A stretch of 37,189 bases of DNA from a virus, in the IMG/VR virus record IMGVR_UViG_3300049491_000677, positions 1 through 37,189 of that record. One strand, given 5' to 3'. Below are positions 30,801 to 37,189 of this stretch, piece after piece. The position numbers were made by a program, and so were the translations under genes. A model generated the notes under the pieces. It worked only from the letters and a program-made list of their open reading frames with translations. It was not told the origin of the DNA and made no database searches. Position 1 is the first letter of the stretch. Each line of letters opens with the position of its first letter.

Positions 30801-31094
30801 TTTGGCGCTAAAGATATTGGCCTTTTGCAGCCTATCAATATCGGCCAAATCTTTGACATACCGGATTTGCGCGGAATGAAGGGGGGAATAGCTTTTTGCC
30901 AGGCGCTCGGTTGCGCGGTCTAAATCGCGCATTGCCGCCTCGTTCTTAGCCGCAGCAGCCGACGCCTTGCTGGACATTTTCTTATCAAATGAGGAGGCCA
31001 TAGCCTCGCCTTTTTTGAAATCGGACGCCAATTTGCTTAAATCAGCATAGACATCAACCGCTACCTGCCCAAGCGCCCCGCTATCGCCGACCAT
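27840..31094 (-). CDS. Tape measure protein with M15-like peptidase domain
   Basis: The 1084-residue protein sets tail length. It has a coiled-coil start (DLSKLASDFKKGEAMASSFDKKM), hydrophobic segments (LYVTVASAALGALAIAVSEV and later VGLVAGLGQ) and Gly/Ala-rich ends (GGGGGGGIASFLGLAASVAGSAFGGG). At about residues 440-535 lies a peptidase-like domain with SPHEKGMAVDV and AYHVTW, the His, Asp and His of M15/VanY-type enzymes, which would help pierce the wall. I start at ATG 31094 (GGAG upstream), inside the end of the chaperone extension. The downstream DUF2460 gene overlaps by four bases. Confidence 0.85.
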   Translation of the reverse strand: MVGDSGALGQVAVDVYADLSKLASDFKKGEAMASSFDKKMSSKASAAAAKNEAAMRDLDRATERLAKSYSPLHSAQIRYVKDLADIDRLQKANIFSAKDAAMFQDKAAQAYARSSGELQKVSGTTAGLASKAGLYVTVASAALGALAIAVSEVTQAFIVHEGSIDAFNANLKLTGNLSAATSDQIKQMATAISEGTLQTEKSVLQAAASLAKVPGITEAALQSALEASSRLADALGKDVTDTAKTTGEVLTALANRDMKALFNAMEGLNPSLQLTIANLAQAGKTADAQKALIAGLANAAGDGPNGLTTATDKAGKSWDRFKQTLGGLLAGPITTGLDAITTRLDLMRQSSISAGFELAKLFSLSPVGLVAGLGQKILGYDKAPAPKPAKKTATGRSNAQQAQSLADKKALEAMKKSYEDKPKGSRARVSAEPEFTSEDATAALRAGGLKTTSARRSYKEQKKIYEEFLAGKRPGPVAKPGTSPHEKGMAVDVGKKTNPGASAAKIEAALEAAGAKNVRVLDEGHAYHVTWAKGRKDLLETERDAAALAKKQSQMDERYRNMLSGLQDEELQSRLSEASNSEEIAAIRKEQVNRERDKYNAGLDSSVDQGELTKANAATLKAANEQRRITELRQVDAEKLQAMSADELEISSSKMDNERDLLEYAADSAKTMKARRKAELDLLDLQHRMEAAQLDGVIASAETSNTEKQIAAERKAHLAVLKKLQISTIESQTQGPLAEYLSSLPDSLDKINEAIERIRVDKLEEARNRSVAMADDIGEAFANTARSIINLENPLDILRNLLTDLASTFTEEVLIRPIKDFALQNIGNPLAEQATGAPAGPEGLWAKTLETSSVNASFKIDAMAQAATRAAQALMMAGTDGALPLQLGAANAGTELSNTIPDISNFGNSLSQVLSGLGGGGGGGIASFLGLAASVAGSAFGGGTAIDGGSLGKSLPGVEKFIASMPGKAGGGSTPRRTPFMVGELGAEAVWDDAGHFISTARQTNDLASRMEALSRGIPGNARPGIKGGSMSANRARTSNFRFGDIVLPGLTDERAARRIGKQVMAGIRGDMARSASHGFRSPQ

Positions 31095-31347
31095 TGCCTT
31101 GTCTCCAATTATCATTGTGAGATTTGGCCATAGCACGAAAATTGTCAGACGTCATCGGGACCGTATTTGCCTTGCTCTTTTTGCCAGAGCCATAAACCAT
31201 TTGGAGCAGATCAATTTTGGCATCAATTGCAATGCGGACGATATTTACGTCGGCGGCCATAGTTTGATCGGGCGGCCAGCCAAGCCAGCCCATCGCTTTG
31301 GCCGCCAGATCAGTATAATAATCTAAATGGGGGATGGCTCCAAAGGG
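31081..31347 (-). CDS. Tail chaperone extension (GT-type, by -1 frameshift)
   Basis: This is the -1 frame extension of the upstream gene, read after a slip on CCCTTTG (31347-31341). After the slip the frame runs without stops through GAIPHLDYYTDLAAKAMGW to GNGRR, adding 86 residues for a total of about 202. There is an internal ATG at 31293 but no ribosome site before it. An AAKAMGWLGWPPDQ motif matches the short GTA gp10.1-type chaperone. The arrangement before a tape measure is that of lambda G/GT. The joint product would load the tape measure during tail assembly. Confidence 0.65.
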   Translation of the reverse strand, partial: PFGAIPHLDYYTDLAAKAMGWLGWPPDQTMAADVNIVRIAIDAKIDLLQMVYGSGKKSKANTVPMTSDNFRAMAKSHNDNWRQGNGRR

Positions 31348-31688
31348 CTTTCGCCAGCGGGCACGCCCTCCGCTTCTTCTTCCTCGCGCTTGCCGCCATT
31401 GGCAATTACGTGGACATATTCCATTGCCGCCGCAGATACCGCAAAAATTCCGGCATTATACACGGCCTCTGGAATGTCTTTTTCGCGCTGGCGTGGATTG
31501 GCTCCGATACCGATGCCAATTACTTGGCAAATCGTCTCAAAATGCATTGAGCGGATATGGGCAAAAACCTCGTTTATTGAACCCATTTTGCTAATCGCAA
31601 TGCAGGCCTCAAGCGAGGGCTTCAAAAGCAATTCCCGACCATCTAGGATGATCGGGACATCGCCGCCGCCTATTTCCGCTTTTGCCAT
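31323..31688 (-). CDS. Tail assembly chaperone, G-type (GTA gp10-like)
   Basis: The 121-residue protein starts GGGDVPIILDGRELLLKPSLEACIAISKMG, which fits the short beta-then-helix family encoded between the tail tube and tape measure in the gene transfer agent. The tail is very acidic (REEEEAEG). The slippery CCCTTTG lies seven codons before its stop, and a slip to the -1 frame gives the longer GT-type product. It overlaps the tail-tube stop by one base. Confidence 0.75.
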   Translation of the reverse strand: MAKAEIGGGDVPIILDGRELLLKPSLEACIAISKMGSINEVFAHIRSMHFETICQVIGIGIGANPRQREKDIPEAVYNAGIFAVSAAAMEYVHVIANGGKREEEEAEGVPAGESPLEPSPI

Positions 31689-32179
31689 TAACTTGGATCG
31701 GTGCTGATAATCGGGCTGTTAATGCCGACATTGAATGTCCGGCGAATGACGTTATTTGCTTGGCCAACATTGCGGCGCTTGCTCATGACTTTTCCGTAAA
31801 AATAATGGGCCGAATTACTGCCGCCTAAAGTCTGCGCATCGTTCAAAATGATCTTGAAATTGTAATCAAGCGGAGTGCGCTCGGCGGCTTCCATTGCTGC
31901 TTGTCCATCATCCAAAACATCATCGCCCACCACAATCGGAATTGAGCCTGCATCACGCGGGCCTTTCAATTTGCGAACGCGGCTATCTGCAAGGGAAGTA
32001 AACGGTATCTCTTCCGATTCATCGCCAAATTCGCCCAAATCCTCGACTTCGCCAACTTCGATATAGCTGTCGGCTTCAAATTCCAAAAGCACGTCCGCAT
32101 CAATATAATCGGGGCCGATAACAGGGATTGCCGTTGTCCCGATGAATACTCGCGCTCCGGCTGCTGCACTGATGGTCAT
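31688..32179 (-). CDS. Major tail tube protein (GTA gp9-like)
   Basis: AAGGGAGATTTGAA precedes ATG 32179. The 163-residue protein has the phage tail-tube pattern: an N-terminal strand (ARVFIGTTAIPVIG), EVGEVEDLGEFGDESEEIPFTSLADSRVRKLKGPRDAGSIPIVV, and a C-terminal RNVGQANNVIRRTFNVGINSPI. It would polymerise into the non-contractile tail tube. It stands between the tail terminator (DUF3168) and the chaperones, as in the gene transfer agent. The length is typical for the group. Confidence 0.85.
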   Translation of the reverse strand: MTISAAAGARVFIGTTAIPVIGPDYIDADVLLEFEADSYIEVGEVEDLGEFGDESEEIPFTSLADSRVRKLKGPRDAGSIPIVVGDDVLDDGQAAMEAAERTPLDYNFKIILNDAQTLGGSNSAHYFYGKVMSKRRNVGQANNVIRRTFNVGINSPIISTDPS

Positions 32180-32180
32180 T

Positions 32181-32618
32181 TCAAATCTCCCTTAACCGAA
32201 TAATCAGGCTTACCATTCTTGCGACTGTTTTTTCATCGTCAACAGGTGCAGGCGTGGGGCCATTCACGCGAATATCTACCACGGCGAATCCGTTTGGAAT
32301 AGCCGAAAATTTCTGGCGGTGGAACAAGCGCCGCGCCTCGAACGCCATTTGTTCGATAATCCGATAATCATCATTGCCCGCTCCGCCTTTGCGCCCGTAA
32401 AATATAATATCGCGCTGGACGATTGGTCGCGATGAATTGAGGCCATCAAAATCAGTAATCGAGATAGCGGCGGGAATGACGCACAAAGGGTATGGGGTCT
32501 CCTCCGGAACGGGAACGCGGGTAAAGACCGCAGGCTCGCCGCTCCATTGCGCTAGATGGGCTGAAATCGGCAAATGGCCAATGATTGCATTGCGCAGCGC
32601 GGCGGATAAATCAGGCAT
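32181..32618 (-). CDS. DUF3168 tail terminator (tail completion) protein
   Basis: The 145-residue protein begins DLSAALRNAIIGHLPISAHL, contains TRVPVPEETPYPLCVIP, and later EARRLFHRQKF and GFAVVDIRVNGPTP. This is the DUF3168 family pattern of tail terminator proteins, which cap the tail tube and join it to the head. Its place between the HK97 gp10-like gene and the tail tube is the usual one. The ends are tightly packed with both neighbours. Confidence 0.8.
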   Translation of the reverse strand: MPDLSAALRNAIIGHLPISAHLAQWSGEPAVFTRVPVPEETPYPLCVIPAAISITDFDGLNSSRPIVQRDIIFYGRKGGAGNDDYRIIEQMAFEARRLFHRQKFSAIPNGFAVVDIRVNGPTPAPVDDEKTVARMVSLIIRLREI

Positions 32619-33040
32619 TATACGCCGCCCCCCTTGGCTGCTTTGGCAATTTCGCTTCTTACGGCGTCTTGAATTTCATCCAATTTCACATTGAGCGCCC
32701 GCCTCGCATAAGGCCGCGCTTCCATATTTGGCGTTCCAACTTCCAATTTCAAAGCGTAATCGGTACGGAATGTCAGGCGGCTTCGGTTCTGCGCGGGAAA
32801 ATCCTCAACCGTGCGGCTATTAACCAGTCTTCCTAAATCATTCGCAGGGCTTTCATCCGGGGCGGAGGCTTGATGAGTGCGCTTTGGTTTCTGCTTATTG
32901 TATATCGTGCCCGTTTTTGGGCCTTCCATGATTGAGCGCACGGCTTCCGTTTCGGCAATCCGAATGCCCCGCGCAACGCCGATATTCGCGGCGCGGCTAA
33001 AGCGGGCTATTGTTGCGGTATCATTCCAGTTTACGCTCAT
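32618..33040 (-). CDS. HK97 gp10-like head-tail joining protein
   Basis: From ATG 33040, which overlaps the upstream stop (TGATG), the 140-residue protein has the HK97 gp10 pattern: helical N-terminus (RFSRAANIGVARGIRIAETEAVRSIMEG), a basic middle (NKQKPKRTHQASAP), and C-terminal VGTPNMEARPYARRAL with an Ala/Lys helix. These proteins complete the neck. The 30 residues upstream of 33040 in the open frame overlap the preceding gene and are not counted. Confidence 0.78.
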   Translation of the reverse strand: MSVNWNDTATIARFSRAANIGVARGIRIAETEAVRSIMEGPKTGTIYNKQKPKRTHQASAPDESPANDLGRLVNSRTVEDFPAQNRSRLTFRTDYALKLEVGTPNMEARPYARRALNVKLDEIQDAVRSEIAKAAKGGGV

Positions 33041-33429
33041 CAAATATCCCCCGGCACAGCAATCGGGAAGGATTGGCAGGTCCATAGGGCTGTAGCTGGA
33101 TCGCGGGCGACTTTGCGGATTTGATACCAACGCGCCCCAATCAAGGCACGGTCGTCCTTTTCAGGCTCAATGCCTTGGCTAAGTGATTTTGCAAATATGG
33201 AAATTTTAACATCGCCGTCTGGAATGCCAGCCTGCGTACGGTAAAATTCTGAATAGCGGCTATCGAAGCCTTCGCAGGGATATTGGGCTGCGGATACGTC
33301 AACCGGATCGCCTAATTCGTCCAGCCCGCCGGACTCGGCCATGCCCGCTTTGAGCAATATGCCTTTATGCAATTTTCCTTTGAATGCGGCAAAGACCTTA
33401 ACCGCAATTTGGTCGTCAAGAAGGCTCAT
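33040..33429 (-). CDS. Head-tail stopper/adaptor-like protein
   Basis: From ATG 33429 the 129-residue protein reads MSLLDDQIAVKVFAAFKGKLHKGILLKAG, then a strand-rich part with GVSAAQ-like spacing, IPDGDVKISIFAKS and DDRALIGARWYQIRKVARDPATALWTCQ. The closing pattern (G-x-WYQIRKVxxDPAxAxW) is that of small phage stoppers that sit under the connector. The role is inferred from this and from gene order. It overlaps the gene upstream by 14 bases. Confidence 0.65.
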   Translation of the reverse strand: MSLLDDQIAVKVFAAFKGKLHKGILLKAGMAESGGLDELGDPVDVSAAQYPCEGFDSRYSEFYRTQAGIPDGDVKISIFAKSLSQGIEPEKDDRALIGARWYQIRKVARDPATALWTCQSFPIAVPGDI

Positions 33430-33841
33430 TGCCGGAGTCGACAATCGCGCCCGCAATATCGCGCTTTGTGCGGAGATGGGAAATATCAATGCCCAAAGTG
33501 GCTGCCGTTGCTTTCAGATTGGCAAGGGTATGGGCATCAATCAGCGCATCAACAGCCGTAGCTGCTTGCTCGGCATCTGGCGTTTTGGGTTGCGGGGCAA
33601 GGCGGCGCTTGGCGTCTTTGGAGCCGATAGGAACAGGCGTAGGCCCGCGCTTTTCATGCTCGGCGGGATCGGCGAAGCGAATTACCCGCTGATCGTAAAA
33701 TAGGCGTATCTGGCGCGGGGTAAGCCCCAGCTTGCGAAATGCTTCACCGCGCCGATAGCGGCGACCCCCGCACAACCAACCCTCGCGGTCTACGATAAAA
33801 TCGCGGGCCGGATCATAAGGTGGCAGTGCGCGGATCGCCAT
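33416..33841 (-). CDS. Head-tail connector-like protein with HeH/SAP-like end
   Basis: The 141-residue protein has an N-terminal domain (RDFIVDREGWLCGGRRYRRGEAFRKLGLTPRQIRLFYDQR), a disordered basic linker and a C-terminal helix-extended loop-helix (DAHTLANLKATAATLGIDISHLRTKRDIAGAIV). HeH/SAP-like ends are common in small phage head-completion proteins. It follows the capsid gene by four bases. A connector role is inferred from position. Confidence 0.6.
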   Translation of the reverse strand: MAIRALPPYDPARDFIVDREGWLCGGRRYRRGEAFRKLGLTPRQIRLFYDQRVIRFADPAEHEKRGPTPVPIGSKDAKRRLAPQPKTPDAEQAATAVDALIDAHTLANLKATAATLGIDISHLRTKRDIAGAIVDSGNEPS

Positions 33842-33844
33842 CGG

Positions 33845-34849
33845 TTAGTTGCTTACCGGAATAACGGCATCCGAGATAAACATGCCTAGATCGGAAGCGA
33901 CAAGCTTTAGATCAAAGGCGTTGCGGCTATGGAACCAATCGGAATAAGCACGATCATCACGGCCCCGCGTGATAACCCCGCCCTGATTAGTCGAAGCGCC
34001 GGGGATAAGTCCGTTCCAACCGAAACGCGCAATCGCGGTGGGTACGTTCAGCCCACCGTTAGGCGCGATATAGCCAAGCCACATTGCGTTTGGATCGCAG
34101 ATGAATTCAAAATCATCATCCGCGCCTTCTAATGCCGCGTTGTAAATTGCCATCGGCGTTTTGACGCTCTGTACTTCAAATAACGACGCAAGCAAATCGT
34201 CTGTTACGACGCCGCGCTGCGTGTATTTGATGCGGTCTAGCATGTCTGGATTATTCTTGAGCGCCGCACGAACATTCGCCCCAAGCACCAAAGTATTCGG
34301 CATAATGCCTGTCGATTGCGCCTGTTGCAATTTCAGGTTTTCAATAACCGTGATTGGGGTAGATGCAGCATCATTGAACGGGGTAAAATCCGTCCCGCCG
34401 ATTTCCTCAAAGGACCAAACGCCCGTCCGGAAGAAGCTTTCGCACCAAATACGGTCTTCGCGGATCAACTGCTTGGTTTCCAGCGTCATGATAGCGCCTT
34501 CTTCCAAGTTAATTGGCTGATCGGTATTTGCACGTTGGCGGTCGTCTAGCGTTGTTTCTAACGCCCATTCCTCGGCGTTGTAATTGCCGCTATCAAGCTT
34601 CTGGTTGACCTGCGCAGGGCGGCCTCCCAATGGGCGAACCTGCGCTTCATCGCGGAGCATATAGCCGCGTGGGTAGACGACATATTTATCAGATTCCTTG
34701 AGGACCGGAATAGATGTCGAAGCCATGCCGCTGATATAAGCGTTTGCGCCTTGGCGGTATGACAAGGAAAAGCTGGTCAAATAACCATCGACGTGAATCG
34801 CGCCTTTGACGTCATTGACCTTAGCGGCGCGTTGTGTCTGGAAACTCAT
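33845..34849 (-). CDS. Major capsid protein
   Basis: From ATG 34849 (GGGGGAG ten bases upstream) the 334-residue protein has features of the lambda E-like/HK97-fold capsid group: SIPVLKESDKYVVYPRGYMLRDEAQVRP, EEWALETTLDDRQRANTDQP, LETKQLIREDRIWCESFF, and ARFGWNGLIPGAS with AFDLKLVASDLGMFISDAV at the end. It would assemble with the scaffold protein upstream and the decoration protein. The open frame before 34849 overlaps the decoration gene's 3' end and lacks a ribosome site. Confidence 0.85.
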   Translation of the reverse strand: MSFQTQRAAKVNDVKGAIHVDGYLTSFSLSYRQGANAYISGMASTSIPVLKESDKYVVYPRGYMLRDEAQVRPLGGRPAQVNQKLDSGNYNAEEWALETTLDDRQRANTDQPINLEEGAIMTLETKQLIREDRIWCESFFRTGVWSFEEIGGTDFTPFNDAASTPITVIENLKLQQAQSTGIMPNTLVLGANVRAALKNNPDMLDRIKYTQRGVVTDDLLASLFEVQSVKTPMAIYNAALEGADDDFEFICDPNAMWLGYIAPNGGLNVPTAIARFGWNGLIPGASTNQGGVITRGRDDRAYSDWFHSRNAFDLKLVASDLGMFISDAVIPVSN

Positions 34850-34893
34850 TTTACTTAACTCCCCCTTGCGAGAAAATGGATTGTTCAAAGCTA

Positions 34894-35253
34894 TCAAGTG
34901 CGATCAGGGATAACTTCGACAATTTGATTTGCAGCCGTTACCGCGCTCCGCGCCGTCCCGAAATGATTGGTTGCGCCACTGATACCCTTGCCATTGGCAT
35001 CGGATTGTACTTTATCGCCAATTGCGATTGCGCCGCCAGCGATAACGCGAAGCCAACCGCCGCCAGTATTGTAACTGGAGTGGAGGCCAACCGCCTTGCC
35101 TTCGGAAAGAACGCCGTCAATGCGCTCACCCGCCGCGCAAAGGACAATCTGGTTGCTGCTGTTCCGGCGGCAAAAATACTCTTCCTTGCCCGTCAAATCA
35201 ACACCGCTGGCTCCGCAATCGGTAAACAAGCCGTCTTGCTTTTGTGTCGCCAT
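34894..35253 (-). CDS. Capsid decoration-like protein
   Basis: AAGGGAGTAAAGAAA precedes ATG 35253. The 119-residue protein is strand-rich (EEYFCRRNSSNQIVLCAAGERIDGVLSEG, WLRVIAGGAIAIGDKVQSDANGKG, QIVEVIPD). The GxxIAIGDKVxSDANGKG phrase is common in small head proteins of the DUF2190 kind that lie just upstream of capsid genes. It probably binds the outside of the capsid. The gap to the scaffold gene holds a short CCCC-GTCA-GGGG stem. Confidence 0.7.
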   Translation of the reverse strand: MATQKQDGLFTDCGASGVDLTGKEEYFCRRNSSNQIVLCAAGERIDGVLSEGKAVGLHSSYNTGGGWLRVIAGGAIAIGDKVQSDANGKGISGATNHFGTARSAVTAANQIVEVIPDRT

Positions 35254-35312
35254 TTTCTTTACTCCCTTGTCTGCGCGGGCTTGCCGCTAGATTTCCCCTG
35301 ACGGGGCCGTGA

Positions 35313-36383
35313 TTAAGCGGCCTCGGTCTGGCTCGATGCGTGATAGGCTTTGAATAGCTCTGGATATTCATCACGGGCTTTTTGCATCGCCTGATGATTT
35401 GGAATATCGTCGCGCTTTTCGATTTCTTTGACCTTGCCCAAATAATCGCCCTTTGCCTTTTGGGCATCGGCGGTTTTGGCAACATCGGCATGGCCTTCCT
35501 CGGTAAATCCGGCGGCGGCCATTTTCTGCGCAGAAGCCATAACGGCATCAAGCGCCTTTTGCGCGGCCTCGGGCATCGCGGTGCGAGCCTTCAAGATAAG
35601 CGCCTTTTCGGTATCTGTGCCGACAACCTGCGCAAAGTCTGTGCCTGCTGTTTTTTCAAACGCCTGCATAACGATTGTATCATTCTGTTTTTCAATGACA
35701 GACTGCTGCGCTTTTAGGATAGCAAATTGCGCTTCACCCGCTACTGATTTGCGGATTTCAGCATCGCCGACTTTCAGAATTTCATCATCGCCGGATTTCT
35801 TAAGATTTTCCAGAGCCAGCTCGGCGTCCTTCTTTTCCTTATCGGATGCTTCCATCTTAGCGTTGGCCGCATCGCTGGCCTTTTCGAGATCGGTCACAGT
35901 GCTTTTTAGCTTGGCGATTTCGGCGTTTGCGTCGTCCAGTTGCTTCTGGAGGTCCATGTCTGCTACTCCCTTTTCAAGATATTTTAGAAGTTCTGCCTCG
36001 ATGTCCGGGCTTTTGTCGTTCACTTCCCGAAGGAAGCTTTCAACACTATCGCGGAGCATCGCTTGCTTGGCATCCCATCCAATCTTGCTATCCCCTATAA
36101 TACTGCGAATCGAATCTGTCACGGCACTAATTACAGGCCAGATTTTATCAAGCGCCGCCCAATGTTTCCGGTCTTTTTCGGAATCTTCCAAGACAGCCGC
36201 AAAACTACGCGCCCCCTCGGCGGTATCAATATATTTTGCGATAGGGGCCAGCGCCGAATCGCCGCGACGCTTCATTATCGCGGCCCGTGCGCCTTCCTGC
36301 GCAGGATCATCAACCGCCGATAATTCGTCTAGTTTCAGGGTGCGGAATTTCCCTCTTACGAAGCCGCCTTTGCCATCACGCAT
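35313..36383 (-). CDS. Scaffold protein with XkdF-like N-terminal segment
   Basis: I start at ATG 36383, ten bases after GGGGAG. Near the N-terminus is KLDELSAVDDPAQEGARAAIMKR, a phrase that in XkdF-type phage proteases follows the GFSI motif. The middle is a long coiled coil (DLQKQLDDANAEIAKLKSTVTDLEKASDAA ...), and the end is charged and helical. A coiled-coil protein just upstream of decoration and capsid genes is probably the internal scaffold for head assembly. In relatives the protease domain is often fused in front; here it is separated by a stop codon and shortened. Confidence 0.7.
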   Translation of the reverse strand: MRDGKGGFVRGKFRTLKLDELSAVDDPAQEGARAAIMKRRGDSALAPIAKYIDTAEGARSFAAVLEDSEKDRKHWAALDKIWPVISAVTDSIRSIIGDSKIGWDAKQAMLRDSVESFLREVNDKSPDIEAELLKYLEKGVADMDLQKQLDDANAEIAKLKSTVTDLEKASDAANAKMEASDKEKKDAELALENLKKSGDDEILKVGDAEIRKSVAGEAQFAILKAQQSVIEKQNDTIVMQAFEKTAGTDFAQVVGTDTEKALILKARTAMPEAAQKALDAVMASAQKMAAAGFTEEGHADVAKTADAQKAKGDYLGKVKEIEKRDDIPNHQAMQKARDEYPELFKAYHASSQTEAA

Positions 36384-36555
36384 CTTTTTCAAACTCCCCT
36401 GAACCGCCTATCGAGAAGCCCTTATATTCCTTCGATGCGAATTTAGCTAGGACTCCGGCATTGGGCTTCATTGCAACCAGCCATCCGGTTTTGCGCGTTG
36501 TGATTTCCAGCGCCTTGGCAATATCCGTTGTCAAAGGGAATGAATGAACAATCAT
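36376..36555 (-). pseudogene. Remnant of XkdF-like prohead protease
   Basis: The frame from ATG 36555 encodes 59 residues: VHSFPLTTDIAKALEITTRKTGWLVAMK, then SKEYKGFSIGGSGEFEKDA. The pattern (GW-V-x-M ... GFSIGG) is the C-terminal part of the XkdF/phage head protease domain. The N-terminal two thirds with the catalytic part are absent; in the same frame a stop lies at 36594-36592 and unrelated small genes precede it. It ends overlapping the scaffold start. A short functional protein is possible but a worn-down remnant is likelier. Confidence 0.55.
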
Positions 36556-36629
36556 GCCGATTGCACGGCCAATTCTAATGCTGTTGGCATTTTATGATTC
36601 CTTTTTGTTTAATCTTGCTAGATGATAGC

Positions 36630-36779
36630 TTATCGGAATTGCTTCGGCACGCCTGTAATTATCAACAGCAGCGCAGCCAAGGCCGATTGATGGCTCGTTG
36701 ATTTGCCCGCCTCCCATCCTTTGATGGTATTGAGAGGCGCTGGAACCAGTCGAATAATGCGGGAGTGGTGCTTGCTCAT
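36630..36779 (-). CDS. Small HTH-like protein, possibly truncated
   Basis: The frame from ATG 36779, four bases after the previous stop, encodes 49 residues with SRIIRLVPAPLNTIKGWEAGKSTSHQ followed by a hydrophobic helix. TIKGWEAG is the third-helix phrase of XRE-type HTH proteins (as in 'T-x-x-x-WE-x-G'). The front of such a domain is missing, so this may be a fragment of an antitoxin or regulator. A competing frame at 36825-36592 has no domain likeness. Confidence 0.4.
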   Translation of the reverse strand: MSKHHSRIIRLVPAPLNTIKGWEAGKSTSHQSALAALLLIITGVPKQFR

Positions 36780-36782
36780 TGG

Positions 36783-37091
36783 CTAAGCCTCTTTGAGGAG
36801 ATAATAGTTTGGCTCCCGATCCCAATGATAATCAGTCAAACGCGGCGCTGTGCCAAATGCATCCAACTCGACAGCGTAGCCGGACGGCCCAAAAATAGCG
36901 GGCTGCGCGTCCAGTGTTTTGCCAAGCGAAAAGCCAGCGGGAAGCAAATATCGCTTGCCGCCATCATCGTGGCCGACCCGCTCATACTCGTCGCTGCTGT
37001 AGTATGGCTCAAGACTGTAGCTATCCTTAAGAGAGCATTGAATAGGCACTTTGGCGTGGATATGACGATAGAGTGTGATTGTGTTTGTCAT
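36783..37091 (-). CDS. Hypothetical protein (102 aa)
   Basis: GAGGATTAAGTC gives a good ribosome site for ATG 37091. The 102-residue acidic protein is rich in Tyr and Asp (YSLEPYYSSDEYERVGHDDGGKRYLLPAG, YHWDREPNYYLLKEA) with no recognised motif. It lies in the late operon between an unseen head gene on the right and the HTH-like fragment. Small Tyr-rich proteins here can be moron-type cargo rather than structural. Confidence 0.55.
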   Translation of the reverse strand: MTNTITLYRHIHAKVPIQCSLKDSYSLEPYYSSDEYERVGHDDGGKRYLLPAGFSLGKTLDAQPAIFGPSGYAVELDAFGTAPRLTDYHWDREPNYYLLKEA

Positions 37092-37107
37092 GACTTAATC
37101 CTCTTTC

Positions 37108-37188
37108 TCAACGCAAAAAGGCGGTCAGTGCATCGAGTTCCGCCTGGACACCAGCGATAGCGTTGTCATAGGCCCGAAGAATAGGGTC
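37108..37188 (-). CDS. C-terminal end of a gene entering from the right
   Basis: The frame is open from the right edge to a TGA at 37110-37108 and encodes a charged helical end (AYDNAIAGVQAELDALTAFLR). By gene order it should be a portal, head-morphogenesis or moron protein, but 26 residues do not decide. It is directly followed by the next gene's ribosome site. Confidence 0.5.
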   Translation of the reverse strand, partial: DPILRAYDNAIAGVQAELDALTAFLR

Positions 37189-37189
37189 A

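Noticed and set aside
35476-36402. 308-codon plus-strand frame
   Set aside because: It is antisense to the coiled-coil scaffold gene, and its Ser/Phe-rich composition is the mirror of Glu/Lys codons.
36592-36825. 77-codon minus-strand frame beside the HTH-like fragment
   Set aside because: It overlaps the end of the better supported gene at 36783-37091 and shows no domain likeness, whereas the shifted frame carries an XRE-type phrase. Kept only as an alternative.

Overview
The window looks like most of the genome of a tailed phage (siphovirus type) of an alphaproteobacterium, probably a sphingomonad or relative. Three things point there. The tail genes follow the gene order of the alphaproteobacterial gene transfer agent (tail tube, frameshifted chaperone, tape measure, DUF2460, DUF2163, NlpC/P60, large tip protein). 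The tmRNA gene has the circularly permuted two-piece layout typical of alphaproteobacteria. Its tag ends in ALAA, as I recall for sphingomonad tags. No host genes, integrase, transposase, tRNA or CRISPR array were seen. The large terminase and portal are absent. A terminase-small-subunit-like gene runs off the left edge and a gene end enters from the right, so the window is probably a circular or permuted genome cut in the terminase-portal stretch, or a slice of a larger contig.

Layout. 1-436 (-): terminase small subunit-like gene. 477-2038 (+) and 3100-4364 (+): two short operons of small unknown genes, each behind a promoter and a 5' GGGG...CCCC hairpin; one gene is a DUF4326 protein. 2026-3037 (-): broken ParB-methyltransferase. 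4343-7173 (-): RNase H-like protein, small HTH protein, a DUF5131 gene interrupted by one stop codon, and two small genes. 7405-7767 (-): a phage-borne permuted tmRNA. 7768-11582 (-): lambda O-like initiator with an internal iteron array (likely origin), loader-like protein, RusA resolvase, methyltransferase, small proteins and a repressor-like HTH gene. 11583-11706: divergent control region with three operator-like motifs. 11707-15982 (+): small proteins, RecE-like exonuclease, RecT-like annealing protein, winged-helix-like protein.

15998-37188 (-): the late region, transcribed right to left. It holds a protease remnant and scaffold, decoration protein, major capsid, connectors, tail tube, G/GT-type chaperones with a probable -1 frameshift, tape measure, tail tip, fibre-like proteins and a VSK-repeat protein. 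Next come three Kdo biosynthesis genes (kdsD, kdsB, kdsA), then lysis genes (M15 endolysin, two holin-like membrane proteins, Rz/Rz1-like spanins).

The most unusual content is the permuted tmRNA with a divergent tag (VNNNQPAMALAA), the compact Kdo/CMP-Kdo cassette between tail and lysis genes, and a repeated ATTTGCGA-type motif at most early promoters that suggests one repressor controls the phage.
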